DNA from: JAPPLB01 sp965218555
GTDB lineage: Bacteria; Acidobacteriota; Terriglobia; Bryobacterales; UBA6623
Reading direction: 5' to 3'
NCBI GenBank assembly: GCA_965218555.1
Contig: OZ244625.1
Span: forward strand, 310,001 to 374,000
DNA: 64,000 bases
Shown: in pieces, positions 49,629-58,467 of the stretch
How positions within the stretch are numbered: position 1 is the stretch's first letter
Layout: each line of letters starts with the position of its first letter
Position numbers and translations under genes: made by a program
Notes under the pieces: generated by a model
Seen by the model: only the letters and a program-made list of their open reading frames with translations
Database searches by the model: none
What the model was told of the DNA's origin: nothing

Positions 49629-49882
49629 CCGGTTGCCCTTTGCGCTGCCGGGCCATAGCGCCTAAGACGACCGGCTCTATCAACGAAGAGTCTGATCGCG
49701 AGGCATGATCGAGCAACAAAGTGGTCTCGCTGTTGGGCCGGCTGAAGCTTCGATCGTCGTTCTTGCGGCGCGGCATCGAGTCACACGCAAACTGACGCTC
49801 GATGAAAAGCGCTTTCGGGCTGTCCAGCCACTGGAGGCGGCTCGTTCACTCTCCTGGCCACCGAGAGGTTCATCAGGCTTCA

Positions 49883-51403
49883 CTAGGCCAACCGCGCTGA
49901 ACCGCGTCTCCGAAAAACCACTCGCAACTCCCGGCGCCAAGCCGCCCCCACGCCGATGCGCTCAACATCGATGGCGGGCGAGAAGTACTTCAAGATCGTC
50001 TCCGTAGTCGGGTGGAAGTCCATCGCCGGGGAAACGAGAAGCAACCGCGGCGCTCGTGCGGCCAGCATCACACCGGGGAAGTAGCCGCTAGCCCGGAACT
50101 CGCCGCGGTCGAGGTGCCATTTGACCCGAATCCAATAATCGAGAGCTTGCAGCGGGAGATGCACGTCTTCGGATACCTTGAGCTCGATGACAGCCAACCG
50201 CCCCTGGCGGTCGCACGAAAGCAGGTCGATGATGCCGCGGTCGGGCCCCGCGACAGAGGGCACCTGGCCGTAAAGCGGCTCGGCCGGCAGGTCGCCGTCG
50301 ATCACATCAAGCCGCTGTCGGACCTGTGATTCGAGCCACGTTTCGGGATGGCGCCGATAGAGGGGGTTCTGCTTGTCAGGTGTGTCGGAGGAGCGAAACC
50401 GGGTGAGCTCGCGCGCCAGTTGAAGGGCTGGTGCGATTCCTTGCGGCCCGACAGGCGTCGGCTTTTCGAGGCCGTACGTAAGGGCACCCCGTCCCGCTGT
50501 GGCGAAAGCGGCGCCCCGGACCCGAAGCGACAACAGGCCATCGGTACGCCGTACCTGCTCGACACCGGGAATGCTCCGGAGACTCCGTAACCATTCCGCG
50601 ACGTGGCTCTCGGTGGCGGCTACCGGCAGGCACGGCCGCAACTCGGTGGCGAGATTGCCGTAGTCCTGATTGTCAAATCGACGGATACGTCCGGTCCGGT
50701 CGTATTCGATGAGTTCGGATTGGAGAACATGCGGATTCAGCCACGCGAGCCGGTTGGCGGTCGAGCGCGCACTGCCTTCGGGAACGAAGATCTTCAGCCC
50801 GGCGAAGACGTAGTCGGGCTCCCGAGCACGCAGGTGGTCAAACCAGATGAGTCCAAAACTGAGGATTTGATCTGTTGCAGAGGAACTGAGGTCGGGAGGC
50901 GCAGCGATAATAGCCCACATTTCCCGCCCGCGGCGCAGTGCTCCGCGAGCATAGCTGGGCGAGAGCGTATGCTCCAAATCGGGGGCGGAACTGAAGTGTG
51001 AAAGAGACCGGTCGCGGTAATCCCGGAAGAGAATCCGGCGCAGAAACTCGCAAAATCGGGCATGTCCGGCCTCTCGCTGGACGCGGCCGATTTGAGTGGC
51101 TTCGTCGACCAGCGCAAGCCGAATGTCGGGTCTTCCGAACGAGCTGGCAAGCAGATCGAGGCGGTCTTTCTTCTCGGACTTGATCTCAACAATGCGGCGG
51201 ACCAGGTTTCCTTCCTCGCCCCAAGCGTGCAGAACGCATCCGGAGCCGCGCGATTCCAGGTCATAGCGCCCCTCGACCAAGGGAATAGGCTGTTCTCCCG
51301 ACTCGATCAAGACCGGTCGACGACAGTGAGCGAGGAACCGCCTGATGACGGTGATGAGGTCCGGTGAAGGGGCTTTCCGCTGGTGTTGCGCTTTGGTAGC
51401 CAC
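49883..51403 (-). CDS. Hypothetical protein with a C-terminal PD-(D/E)XK nuclease-like domain
   Basis: 506 residues from a GTG at 51403. The N-terminal 300 residues have no family I recognise (segments RRPVLIESGEQPIPLVEGRY and VRRIVEIKSEKKDRLDLLA, the latter also with an Ile-Glu-Ile-Lys pattern). The C-terminal part has GIIDLLSCDRQGRLAVIELK followed by PLQALDYWIRVKWH, a clear restriction-endonuclease-like core (Asp in IIDLL, Glu-x-Lys in IELK). ExK-type cores occur in NucS, Holliday-junction enzymes and defence nucleases. No methyltransferase or helicase partner adjoins. Confidence 0.72.
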   Translation of the reverse strand: MATKAQHQRKAPSPDLITVIRRFLAHCRRPVLIESGEQPIPLVEGRYDLESRGSGCVLHAWGEEGNLVRRIVEIKSEKKDRLDLLASSFGRPDIRLALVDEATQIGRVQREAGHARFCEFLRRILFRDYRDRSLSHFSSAPDLEHTLSPSYARGALRRGREMWAIIAAPPDLSSSATDQILSFGLIWFDHLRAREPDYVFAGLKIFVPEGSARSTANRLAWLNPHVLQSELIEYDRTGRIRRFDNQDYGNLATELRPCLPVAATESHVAEWLRSLRSIPGVEQVRRTDGLLSLRVRGAAFATAGRGALTYGLEKPTPVGPQGIAPALQLARELTRFRSSDTPDKQNPLYRRHPETWLESQVRQRLDVIDGDLPAEPLYGQVPSVAGPDRGIIDLLSCDRQGRLAVIELKVSEDVHLPLQALDYWIRVKWHLDRGEFRASGYFPGVMLAARAPRLLLVSPAMDFHPTTETILKYFSPAIDVERIGVGAAWRRELRVVFRRRGSARLA

Positions 51404-51667
51404 GAAACCGTTGTCCCTGAGACAAAAGGCAAGAGACAGCGCTCAGCCAAGCTCGGCAGACCCGGGAGGAACATGCTCGAGCGGAGAAAACGGCGTCCCC
51501 CGGTGGGTTATTCTAGCGCCGAGATTCGGGAGGGCGCAAAAAGCCCCGGAGACCCCTTGGCGGACTTGTAGTGAGATCTCCGATCCGGGTCATCGGCAAC
51601 CGCCCAAGGTGTTCAAGCTGGGTGGGCGCCGGGTCCTTCGTGTGCTGCAATACTGGAGGGACCTTTC

Positions 51668-52468
51668 ATGGCGCTTGATCCGTTTGCATTTGTCCCGCTT
51701 CCCCAGGAGCGGTCGCACGTCAAGCCGCGGCTGCGCGGGTTGACGATGATGATCGATTGGGGACTGGGGCCGGCGCGGCAAAGGGACATCCTCGAGATTG
51801 CGGATCAGTATGTCGACCTCGCGAAAATTGCCACCGGCACGTCGCGGCTCTACCAAGAACATCTGATTGAGGCCAAGCTCGAACTCTACAAAAGGCACGG
51901 TGTGCGGCCGTTCCTCGGCGGCCAGTTTCAGGAGTACGTGTTCGCCACACAAGGGGTTGGGGCCCTGCCCGTGTTCTTCGATGAGGCGAAGCGTCTGGGA
52001 TTCGAGGCGATCGAGGTATCGGACAATTGCATTCCGCTTTCGCCGACAGAGCGCCGCGAGCAGATCAAGATGGCCCGTGACAAGGGGTTGACCGTGTTCG
52101 GCGAGGTGGGATCGAAAACGGAGAAGAACGCCGTGGCAGAGTTGGTGCTGCAAGCGCGGAACTGCCTTGAGGCCGGCGCGGAGTTGCTATTGATCGAGGG
52201 CGCCGAGTTGATCGAGAACGGCACGGTCAAGACGGATTTGCTGCTCGCCTGCCGCGATGATCTGGATCGGGACCGGGTGCTGTTTGAATTGCCGGGGCCG
52301 TGGATCAGCGGGGTTTCGTTGTCGGAGATTCATGACATCAAGAAATTGCTGGTGCGGGAGTTTGGCCCGGACGTAAACATCGCGAATGTCATGCCGGACG
52401 ACATCATCGAGACGGAAGCGTTGCGCGTGGGGCTGGGGGTTGTGGGACCTACGCGGAAGGCAGGCTAG
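51668..52468 (+). CDS. comA: Phosphosulfolactate synthase
   Basis: 266 residues with TGGAGGGA about 7 bases before the ATG. Family features include RGLTMMIDWGLGP, DYVDLAKIATGTSRLY-like (DQYVDLAKIATGTS), FLGGQFQEYVFATQG, FEAIEVSDNCIPL and GAELLLIEGAEL in the barrel. The enzyme adds sulfite to phosphoenolpyruvate, giving phosphosulfolactate, the first step to coenzyme M in archaea and to sulfolactate in some bacteria. No ComB or ComC partner is within the window, so the product's fate is unknown. Confidence 0.85.
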   Translation: MALDPFAFVPLPQERSHVKPRLRGLTMMIDWGLGPARQRDILEIADQYVDLAKIATGTSRLYQEHLIEAKLELYKRHGVRPFLGGQFQEYVFATQGVGALPVFFDEAKRLGFEAIEVSDNCIPLSPTERREQIKMARDKGLTVFGEVGSKTEKNAVAELVLQARNCLEAGAELLLIEGAELIENGTVKTDLLLACRDDLDRDRVLFELPGPWISGVSLSEIHDIKKLLVREFGPDVNIANVMPDDIIETEALRVGLGVVGPTRKAG

Positions 52469-52471
52469 ATG

Positions 52472-52518
52472 TGGCGCCTCAACAGGTTGTCTCCGGTCAG
52501 GCCGAGTCGGCGGATGGG
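52472..52518. repeat. Dispersed GGCGCCTCAACAGGTTGT repeat
   Basis: GTGGCGCCTCAACAGGTTGT, then CGGTCAGGCCGAGTCGGCGG, is shared with about 9903-9950 and, more loosely, 54420-54466 (GGCGCCCCAACAGGTTGTTC). Here it also supplies the stop and last codons of the methyltransferase on the minus strand. Confidence 0.65.
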
Positions 52519-53372
52519 AGTTTTGGCGTTGAGACTGGCGTTTGGCCGGCGCCAATGGTAGCAGTGGAGCTATCGTGGCAGATGATCTGCCCGCTGCGCG
52601 AACTCGGCCGCATCGAGTACGCTCGAAGCCGCATACCCTCGAACCAGCCATCTACTCTCGCGGCCTTACGCCACATCCGCAGACGGCGCGGCTTGAAATA
52701 CCAAAGCCAGAAATACTGTTCCTCGGCTCCCTCGCTATGGAGCAATTCGAAACCGTTGCGCTCAGCCATTTCGACAGCTAGCGGTGGTGAGATCGGCGCG
52801 CCAACCCAAGTGTCTCCTTCACGTACGATCACCTGTGAGCTTCCCTGCACCTGAAACTTGAACAGGCTGCCGGGGCGCAGAACACGCTGTACCTCACGAA
52901 CATAGTTCTCGATGATTGCTTGACTCGGGATGTGCTGAAAGACGATGAAGCTGAATGCAAAGTCAAACCGAAGATCGCCGAGGACTGACAAGTCGGCGCC
53001 GCTGTTCCGGTGGAGGTGGACGTTGGGCACCCTAGCCAGCAGTTGGCGGCCCTGAGCGATCATTTCACCGCTGACGTCCACACCGTGTACCTCGCCGAAG
53101 ATGCCTGCAAGCGCCCGAGTCATGCGTCCGACGCCGCATCCGATTTCGAGAACCCTCATCTTGGCGGGGGAACGGCCGCGGCAAATCTCGCCCATATCGG
53201 GGCGGATGTATTCCTCGACCGACCGTTCCCCGGAGTCGTAGAACTCCGCGTGGTTCCAATCGTCTTTCGATGAAGCGATGTAGTAGAACACGTTTTCGCG
53301 TGCGCGATGGTCCCAGTCAGCCCGCATTTTCTTCTCGGTTTCGGGCCTCCACGCTCGCTGTTTCGAATCCAA
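52497..53372 (-). CDS. Class I SAM-dependent methyltransferase
   Basis: 291 residues from a TTG at 53372, supported by a perfect AGGAGG 7 bases upstream. The Rossmann methyltransferase core reads MRVLEIGCGVGRMTRALA (motif I), VHGVDVSGEMI, and FDFAFSFIVFQHIPS (motif IV region). Residues about 205-255 extend the fold (YFWLWYFKPRRLR). The last about 30 residues (from SGQIICHDSS) look unrelated and are encoded by sequence that includes a dispersed repeat, so the natural stop may have been lost. The substrate may be a small molecule or glycan (inference). Confidence 0.8.
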   Translation of the reverse strand: MDSKQRAWRPETEKKMRADWDHRARENVFYYIASSKDDWNHAEFYDSGERSVEEYIRPDMGEICRGRSPAKMRVLEIGCGVGRMTRALAGIFGEVHGVDVSGEMIAQGRQLLARVPNVHLHRNSGADLSVLGDLRFDFAFSFIVFQHIPSQAIIENYVREVQRVLRPGSLFKFQVQGSSQVIVREGDTWVGAPISPPLAVEMAERNGFELLHSEGAEEQYFWLWYFKPRRLRMWRKAARVDGWFEGMRLRAYSMRPSSRSGQIICHDSSTATIGAGQTPVSTPKLPSADSA

Positions 53373-53444
53373 CGCTCAACCTCCTGCAAAGGCAAGTCAT
53401 TCTCGCATCTTCTCGTCAGACAAGGTAGCCCCCAGGATTGCTGT

Positions 53445-53450
53445 TACAAT
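53445..53450 (+). promoter_or_regulatory. Possible -10 box TACAAT before the second methyltransferase
   Basis: CTGTTACAATCTAG lies 29 bases before the GTG at 53479. No clear -35 box. Confidence 0.3.
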
Positions 53451-53478
53451 CTAGATCCTGCGTCCAAGCGCTGTAGGA

Positions 53479-54399
53479 GTGGCCTTTGGATGCGGTGAGC
53501 CTGCGCGCCAAATTATTGTCTGGAGTAGTCAACTTCTGAGCAAACCAATCAACGCGGTAGCGCAAAGCTACGCGCGGGAGGTCGAAGACTTCAACCGGCG
53601 GGTGAGTACGCAGGGCCTGAGCGACGTTAGCGGCTATTACTGGTACCACACGATTGACCTGACGGACGGCCTGGCCACTCCGGGCTTCTACGACTATCGC
53701 TCCGCCGTCTCCGCCTTTCAGTTCCCGCCCGATATGCGCGGGCTGAGCGTGCTTGACATCGGGTCGGCCACCGGCTTCTTTGCTTTTGAATTCGAAAAAC
53801 GCGGCGCGGACGTCATCTCCATCGAGATCCCCTCACTCGCCGATCTTGACCGCTTCCCGGGCCAGACTGTCGAGCAGACGGTTAGCAAGATCGAGGCGAT
53901 GCTGCCATACAGCCCCGAGCCGATCGCCGACGGCCTGACGGTGGATCAATGCTACTTCAACCTTCTGGAAGGGCCGTTTCGGTTCTGCCACAAGCTGCTT
54001 CACTCGAAGGTTGAACGCCGCTATTCGACCGTGTACGAGCTATCAGCCGCGAAGCTCGGCAGTAACAGCTTCGATCTGGTGTTCATGGGCGACATTCTGC
54101 TGCACACGCTGCATCCGCTGGAGGCCCTCGCAGCCGCCGCCCGCCTTTGCCGCGGGACACTTGTGCTATCCCAGGTCATCTCTGACAAGACTGACGAAGG
54201 GCCCGCGATGCTCTACGTAGGAGGCAGTGACCTCGAGGCCGACGAGGTCTCGTGGTGGCTGCCCAATCGGGCCTGCCTAACGGAGATTCTTCGTAAGCTC
54301 GGCTTCGCGGACGTGTCGCTGGTCGGAAGCCACAGCGGCGTTCTGAAGTCGACCGGCTATGAGTACGAGAGGTCGATCCTGCATGCTCGGCGAGGCTAA
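53479..54399 (+). CDS. Methyltransferase of the CmoB/DUF1698-like group
   Basis: About 306 residues; the GTG at 53479 is the first usable start, but a downstream start is possible because GTAGGA is very close. The core is SVLDIGSATGFFAFEFEKRG (motif I) and DVISIEIPS; upstream, YYWYHTIDLTDGLATPGFYDY is the signature of mo5U34 tRNA methyltransferase-like (CmoB/DUF1698) proteins, which also include glycan and secondary-metabolite enzymes. LVFMGDILLHTLHPLEAL is the usual HxxHP-like end of the family core. Function cannot be narrowed further. Confidence 0.78.
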   Translation: MAFGCGEPARQIIVWSSQLLSKPINAVAQSYAREVEDFNRRVSTQGLSDVSGYYWYHTIDLTDGLATPGFYDYRSAVSAFQFPPDMRGLSVLDIGSATGFFAFEFEKRGADVISIEIPSLADLDRFPGQTVEQTVSKIEAMLPYSPEPIADGLTVDQCYFNLLEGPFRFCHKLLHSKVERRYSTVYELSAAKLGSNSFDLVFMGDILLHTLHPLEALAAAARLCRGTLVLSQVISDKTDEGPAMLYVGGSDLEADEVSWWLPNRACLTEILRKLGFADVSLVGSHSGVLKSTGYEYERSILHARRG

Positions 54400-54460
54400 G
54401 GTCTGCACCCCTTTCAGCAGTGGCGCCCCAACAGGTTGTTCCCGGTCCGCCGAGACCGGT

Positions 54461-55483
54461 GTGAGAGATCCAGTGGGTCGGCCCGCGGGTTTGCAACCGT
54501 GGCTCGGCTTCGTGATGGTGGCATTGCTCGGAATCGGCTGTGGAGCCAGTGAGCGGACGACCGATACCCGTTTGATCACTTTGGCGGGAGCGGGGCCTCA
54601 GGGACGCTACTTCAAGGAGGTTTCCATTCTGTCGAAGGTGTTGACGGAAAGGATGCCGGGGGTGATTGCGAACGGCGTGATCGGCAAGGGGATGTCGGTC
54701 GGCAACGTCAAGCGCGTGGCGGCCGGGCGGATCGACGGTGGCCGCTGTTTTCGCTTTGATCTCGAAAATGCGTACCGCCGCGAGGCTCATTTCGCACAGA
54801 AGGAACCGATCGCGGTTGACTACGACAACGCCAAGGTCTGGATGAAACTCGGCACACACCTTTTCCGGGTCGTGGCGGTGACGGATATCAAGCGCTACTC
54901 GGATCTGGTCGGCCGCAATGTCGTGATCGGCGGCCGCGGCACGGGAGAGGAAGTGATCGCGGAGCGCATCTTCAAGTACTTCGGCGTCACTCAGGACAAC
55001 ACGGAGTTCCTCTACATCGAGCGGACAGACGGACAGAACGCGCTGGCGAATCGGCAGATCGATGCCATTGCTTTCGCCTATTCGCGGAATAACCGAGGCC
55101 ACTTGTCCCCGATCTTCGCGGCGCGGGAGATCGGCGAGGAGATTGATTTCGTCGAGCCCGAGCAGGAAGGTTTGGAGAAGCTGCTGGCGTCCGAGTCCTC
55201 GTTTGTGTTGGACGAGCACGGCGAGCCCGTTTTCGGGCGGCCCAGCCTTCGGGGCATCGGTTTTCACCAATGTCTTCTCATTCGCGGCGACCTTCCCGAC
55301 GACCTCGTCTACGGGATGACGAAGACGTTGTTCGAAAACTGGGACGAGGTCGAGGAGTCGCTGCCCTGGTGGCAGGAAGAAGGGGAAGCGGATCTTGATT
55401 CAGTGGCGGAAATGAAGCCGTTACCTTATCATCCGGGGGCGGAGCGTTACTACCGTGAGCGCGGCGTTTGGGACATGTGGTAG
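54461..55483 (+). CDS. TAXI-type TRAP transporter substrate-binding lipoprotein
   Basis: 340 residues from the GTG at 54461; a lipobox LGIGC (near residue 27) marks a lipoprotein. The family is TAXI (TRAP-associated extracytoplasmic immunogenic): LAGAGPQGRYFKEVSILSKV, VGNVKRVAAGRIDGG, AKVWMKLGTHLFRVVAV, and DLVGRNVVIGGRGTGEEV. Such proteins capture organic acids (glutamate, ketoglutarate and others) for a fused permease. The permease gene follows after 96 bases. The start sits within a GGCGCCCCAACAGG repeat, so the upstream frame is not reliable. Confidence 0.84.
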   Translation: MRDPVGRPAGLQPWLGFVMVALLGIGCGASERTTDTRLITLAGAGPQGRYFKEVSILSKVLTERMPGVIANGVIGKGMSVGNVKRVAAGRIDGGRCFRFDLENAYRREAHFAQKEPIAVDYDNAKVWMKLGTHLFRVVAVTDIKRYSDLVGRNVVIGGRGTGEEVIAERIFKYFGVTQDNTEFLYIERTDGQNALANRQIDAIAFAYSRNNRGHLSPIFAAREIGEEIDFVEPEQEGLEKLLASESSFVLDEHGEPVFGRPSLRGIGFHQCLLIRGDLPDDLVYGMTKTLFENWDEVEESLPWWQEEGEADLDSVAEMKPLPYHPGAERYYRERGVWDMW

Positions 55484-55579
55484 CGGAGGCTGCACGCATG
55501 GCGCTTTTGATTCGATCGCCCCATCGAGGCCTTTTCACTCGCACTCACGCCGCTAAGGCGAGTTGAATCCGCGTTTACT

Positions 55580-57433
55580 TTGCCCTCGCTCTCTGAAAGT
55601 CTCAGCCACCCGGTTGCGACCGGGCTCGTGTGGGTCGGCAGTGCGTTTGCGCTTTACACGGGCGCGACGGGGCCCTTTCACGCGCCGATTCAACGTGGGT
55701 TGTTTTTGTTGGTGTTGCTGCCACTGGTTTTCTTGCAGACGCCGTCGGGCTGGACCCGAAGCAAGTCGGGAGAAGCATCGCTGGGACTCGGGCTGAGTTT
55801 ACTGAGCCTGGTCGTCATGGCGTGGACGCTCTTCGACTATGAGCGTCTTTACTCGGAGCCCTTCATCAGCGGATTCGACACGGCAGTCGGGGCGGTCGGG
55901 CTGTTGTTGATTGTCGAAGCCGTGCGGCGGACGGTCGGGTGGGCGGTCGCCGTGGTGCTCTTGCTCTTCCTGGCGTACGGGCTGTTCGGTCCGTGGGCGC
56001 CGGGCATGATGCTGCGGCATGGGGGACTGAGCCTGGCTGACCTGGTGAGCATCATCTTCTACGGGACGTTCGGGGTGTTCGGGACACCGCTCGGTGTATG
56101 CGCGACGTTCATTGTAGTGATCATTCTGCTGGGCTCGTTCTTGACGGTGACGGGCGGCGCAGAAATGTTCATGAATATCGGCAAGGTGGCCGCGGGGCGG
56201 TTCGTCGGAGGTCCGGCGAAGATTGCGGTCGTCAGCTCGTCGTTGATGGGGATGATCACGGGCGCGACGGTAGCGAACGTGGCGACGACCGGGGCGGTGA
56301 CGATCCCGATGATGAAGCGGTCCGGCTATGAGCCGCGCTTCGCGGCGGCCGTCGAGGCCTTGGCGTCGTCGGGAGGCCAGTTGATGCCGCCGATTATGGG
56401 CGCAGCAGCGTTTGTGATGATCGACTACCTGAACATTTCGTACACCGAGTTGATGGTCAACGCGATCGTTCCGGCGCTGCTCTACTTCTTCGCAGTGCTG
56501 ATGATCGTGCACTTCCGTTCGGTAAAAGACGGCGTGCGGCCCATCACCGGCGATGAGATCCCGAGCTTGCGCGGAGAGTTGAGGCAGCGGGGTAACATGC
56601 TGCTGCCGATCGTGGTGTTGATCGTGCTCCTGTCGTTGCAATTCAGTGTGATGTATGCGGCATTTCTCGCTGTGGCGTGCGCCATGGCGGTGAGCTTCTT
56701 GCGGCCGACCACGCGCCTGACCGGCAGCGGATTCGACCGGGCGTTTCACGGCGCAATGCGCGGCATGTTGACACTGACGCCGATTTGCGCCGGCGCCGGA
56801 ATCATCATCGGCGTCATGACGGCGACCGGGTTGAATCTCAAGATCACTTACTTGATCGAAGGCGTCTCACAGGGAAATCTTTTTGTGACGCTGCTGATGA
56901 CCATGGTGGCTTGCATCGTTTTGGGGATGGGGCTTCCGACGGTCGCCGCCTACGTCGTGCTGGCAACATTGATTCCGACAACCTTGACCAACCTCGGCGT
57001 GCCTGCGGTTGCCGCGCATCTGTTTCTGTTCTACTTCGCCATCCTGTCGGCGATTACGCCCCCGGTATCAACGGGGGCATACGTCGCGGCCGGAATCGCG
57101 GGGACGGATCCGATACGGACTGGATTCAAGGCGATTGAGCTGGGATTGATCAGTTTTCTGCTGCCGTTCGCCTTCGTCTACGAACCGGCATTGCTGCTGA
57201 TGGGCGCTTGGCCGGACGTTCTGCTGCACGTGGGGACATGCGCGCTGGGGATCTTCTTCTGGGCCATTGCACTGGAAGGCTACTTCCGCACTCCTGTCCC
57301 GACGGTGGCGCGCGGCGCGCTGTTCGCGGCCGGGGTGATGTTGATCTGGCCGGATATCTGGGCCTCGGTTGGAGGCTGTGCCGTCGGAGCGGCGACGCTG
57401 CTCATGCTGCGGCGGGCAGCAGTCAGGGTGTGA
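55580..57433 (+). CDS. TRAP transporter fused permease (4TM + 12TM)
   Basis: 617 residues from a TTG at 55580, the first usable start. About 16 membrane helices: an N-terminal four-helix DctQ-like part and a large DctM-like part with ATVANVATTGAVTIPMMKRSG, SSGGQLMPPIMGAAAFVM, VLGMGLPTVAAYVVLATL and FYFAILSAITPPV. These are hallmarks of the TAXI-TRAP permease family. Together with the binding protein it imports a carboxylate with a sodium or proton gradient. The substrate is unknown. Confidence 0.88.
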   Translation: MPSLSESLSHPVATGLVWVGSAFALYTGATGPFHAPIQRGLFLLVLLPLVFLQTPSGWTRSKSGEASLGLGLSLLSLVVMAWTLFDYERLYSEPFISGFDTAVGAVGLLLIVEAVRRTVGWAVAVVLLLFLAYGLFGPWAPGMMLRHGGLSLADLVSIIFYGTFGVFGTPLGVCATFIVVIILLGSFLTVTGGAEMFMNIGKVAAGRFVGGPAKIAVVSSSLMGMITGATVANVATTGAVTIPMMKRSGYEPRFAAAVEALASSGGQLMPPIMGAAAFVMIDYLNISYTELMVNAIVPALLYFFAVLMIVHFRSVKDGVRPITGDEIPSLRGELRQRGNMLLPIVVLIVLLSLQFSVMYAAFLAVACAMAVSFLRPTTRLTGSGFDRAFHGAMRGMLTLTPICAGAGIIIGVMTATGLNLKITYLIEGVSQGNLFVTLLMTMVACIVLGMGLPTVAAYVVLATLIPTTLTNLGVPAVAAHLFLFYFAILSAITPPVSTGAYVAAGIAGTDPIRTGFKAIELGLISFLLPFAFVYEPALLLMGAWPDVLLHVGTCALGIFFWAIALEGYFRTPVPTVARGALFAAGVMLIWPDIWASVGGCAVGAATLLMLRRAAVRV

Positions 57434-57601
57434 GGCTTATCGATTCGAGGAGGACGGTGAAACACCGTTCCCGAGCGCAGCCGGACGGATTGCGGTTGGA
57501 CCTTGGATCGTGGGACGAAGAGATCCCGTTGCTTCATCCCTTCCTGCAGTGAAGTGCAGACAGCCTGCCGGGACCCAGATTCACCGCACCGGGTAGCTCC
57601 T

Positions 57602-58240
57602 TCAATCGTCCTCCAATACTTTCGCTCCCAGTGCGCCGCCCGCGGCGCTGAAGCCCACGGTAAATACCAGCGTCACGATCAGGCTCATCAGCAGGAGAAG
57701 GCCCAAGACAAACGGATTGTCGATCAGTTGCAGTATCTGTCGCTTCACCTCTTCCTGTGCAGGCGTCTGTTCGATCTGTTGCCGGAACAAATCGCTAAAG
57801 GCACCCTGACCAGCGAACAGGATGTTCACGGCGCTGATCACGAGCGAAATGGCGAAAGTAAGCATGCCGGTCATAACACCCAGTCGGCCTCCTTGAAACG
57901 GTTTCGGTTTCGCGCCCGTCTTGCGGCGATAGATGTAGACGGAGAGAAAGCCGCACGCCGGGTACCAGATGAAAGACAACAGGTAGAGGAACGGTATGTT
58001 GGACAGGAAAGCCGCAAGCAGGGCGCCGAAATAACTGGAGCGAAGTGCGTCGGAGTTGCCGAGGCCGATCGGCCTTTTGCGCTTCTCATCCGGGGCCTGC
58101 TGCCGGCGAGCCCTCTCAAGAGCCTCTTGTGCTTGCGTCCGTTCCGCTTGCTCTGCCTCCTCGCTCAGTGGCCGTCCGCACATCGGACAGAACTGGGAAC
58201 CGTCCGGAAGCGCCGCGCCGCAAGTGCAGGTCGAGTTCAT
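57602..58240 (-). CDS. Zinc-ribbon four-helix membrane protein
   Basis: 212 residues. The N-terminal zinc ribbon has TCTCGAALPDGSQFCPMCG (two Cys pairs), followed by a charged helix rich in Gln and Arg (about 25-60). The rest has four hydrophobic segments (YFGALLAAFLSNIPFLYLL, WYPACGFLSVYIY, VMTGMLTFAISLVISAVN and VLGLLLLMSLIVTLVFTVG). The layout is that of zinc-ribbon plus DUF4013/DUF5518-like membrane proteins of unknown function. It converges with the TRAP permease gene. Confidence 0.7.
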   Translation of the reverse strand: MNSTCTCGAALPDGSQFCPMCGRPLSEEAEQAERTQAQEALERARRQQAPDEKRKRPIGLGNSDALRSSYFGALLAAFLSNIPFLYLLSFIWYPACGFLSVYIYRRKTGAKPKPFQGGRLGVMTGMLTFAISLVISAVNILFAGQGAFSDLFRQQIEQTPAQEEVKRQILQLIDNPFVLGLLLLMSLIVTLVFTVGFSAAGGALGAKVLEDD

Positions 58241-58467
58241 GTAATCGCCCCCCGGAAAGGACGGTCTACTGTAACAGGTCCGTCCTCGCCGTTTCCTGGT
58301 CCGTCAAGCGACCCCAAGCGGTCAATCTGCTGATGGCGGAAGGGAGGAAACGCAGTATGAAGAACAGCAGCTTCCGTTTGGCTTCCGAGGCCAACAACGG
58401 CCCGTGGGCCGCTGCTACCACAAAACCGCTGAACAGCACAGAAATGGTCCGGCGCACGATCACCTCA

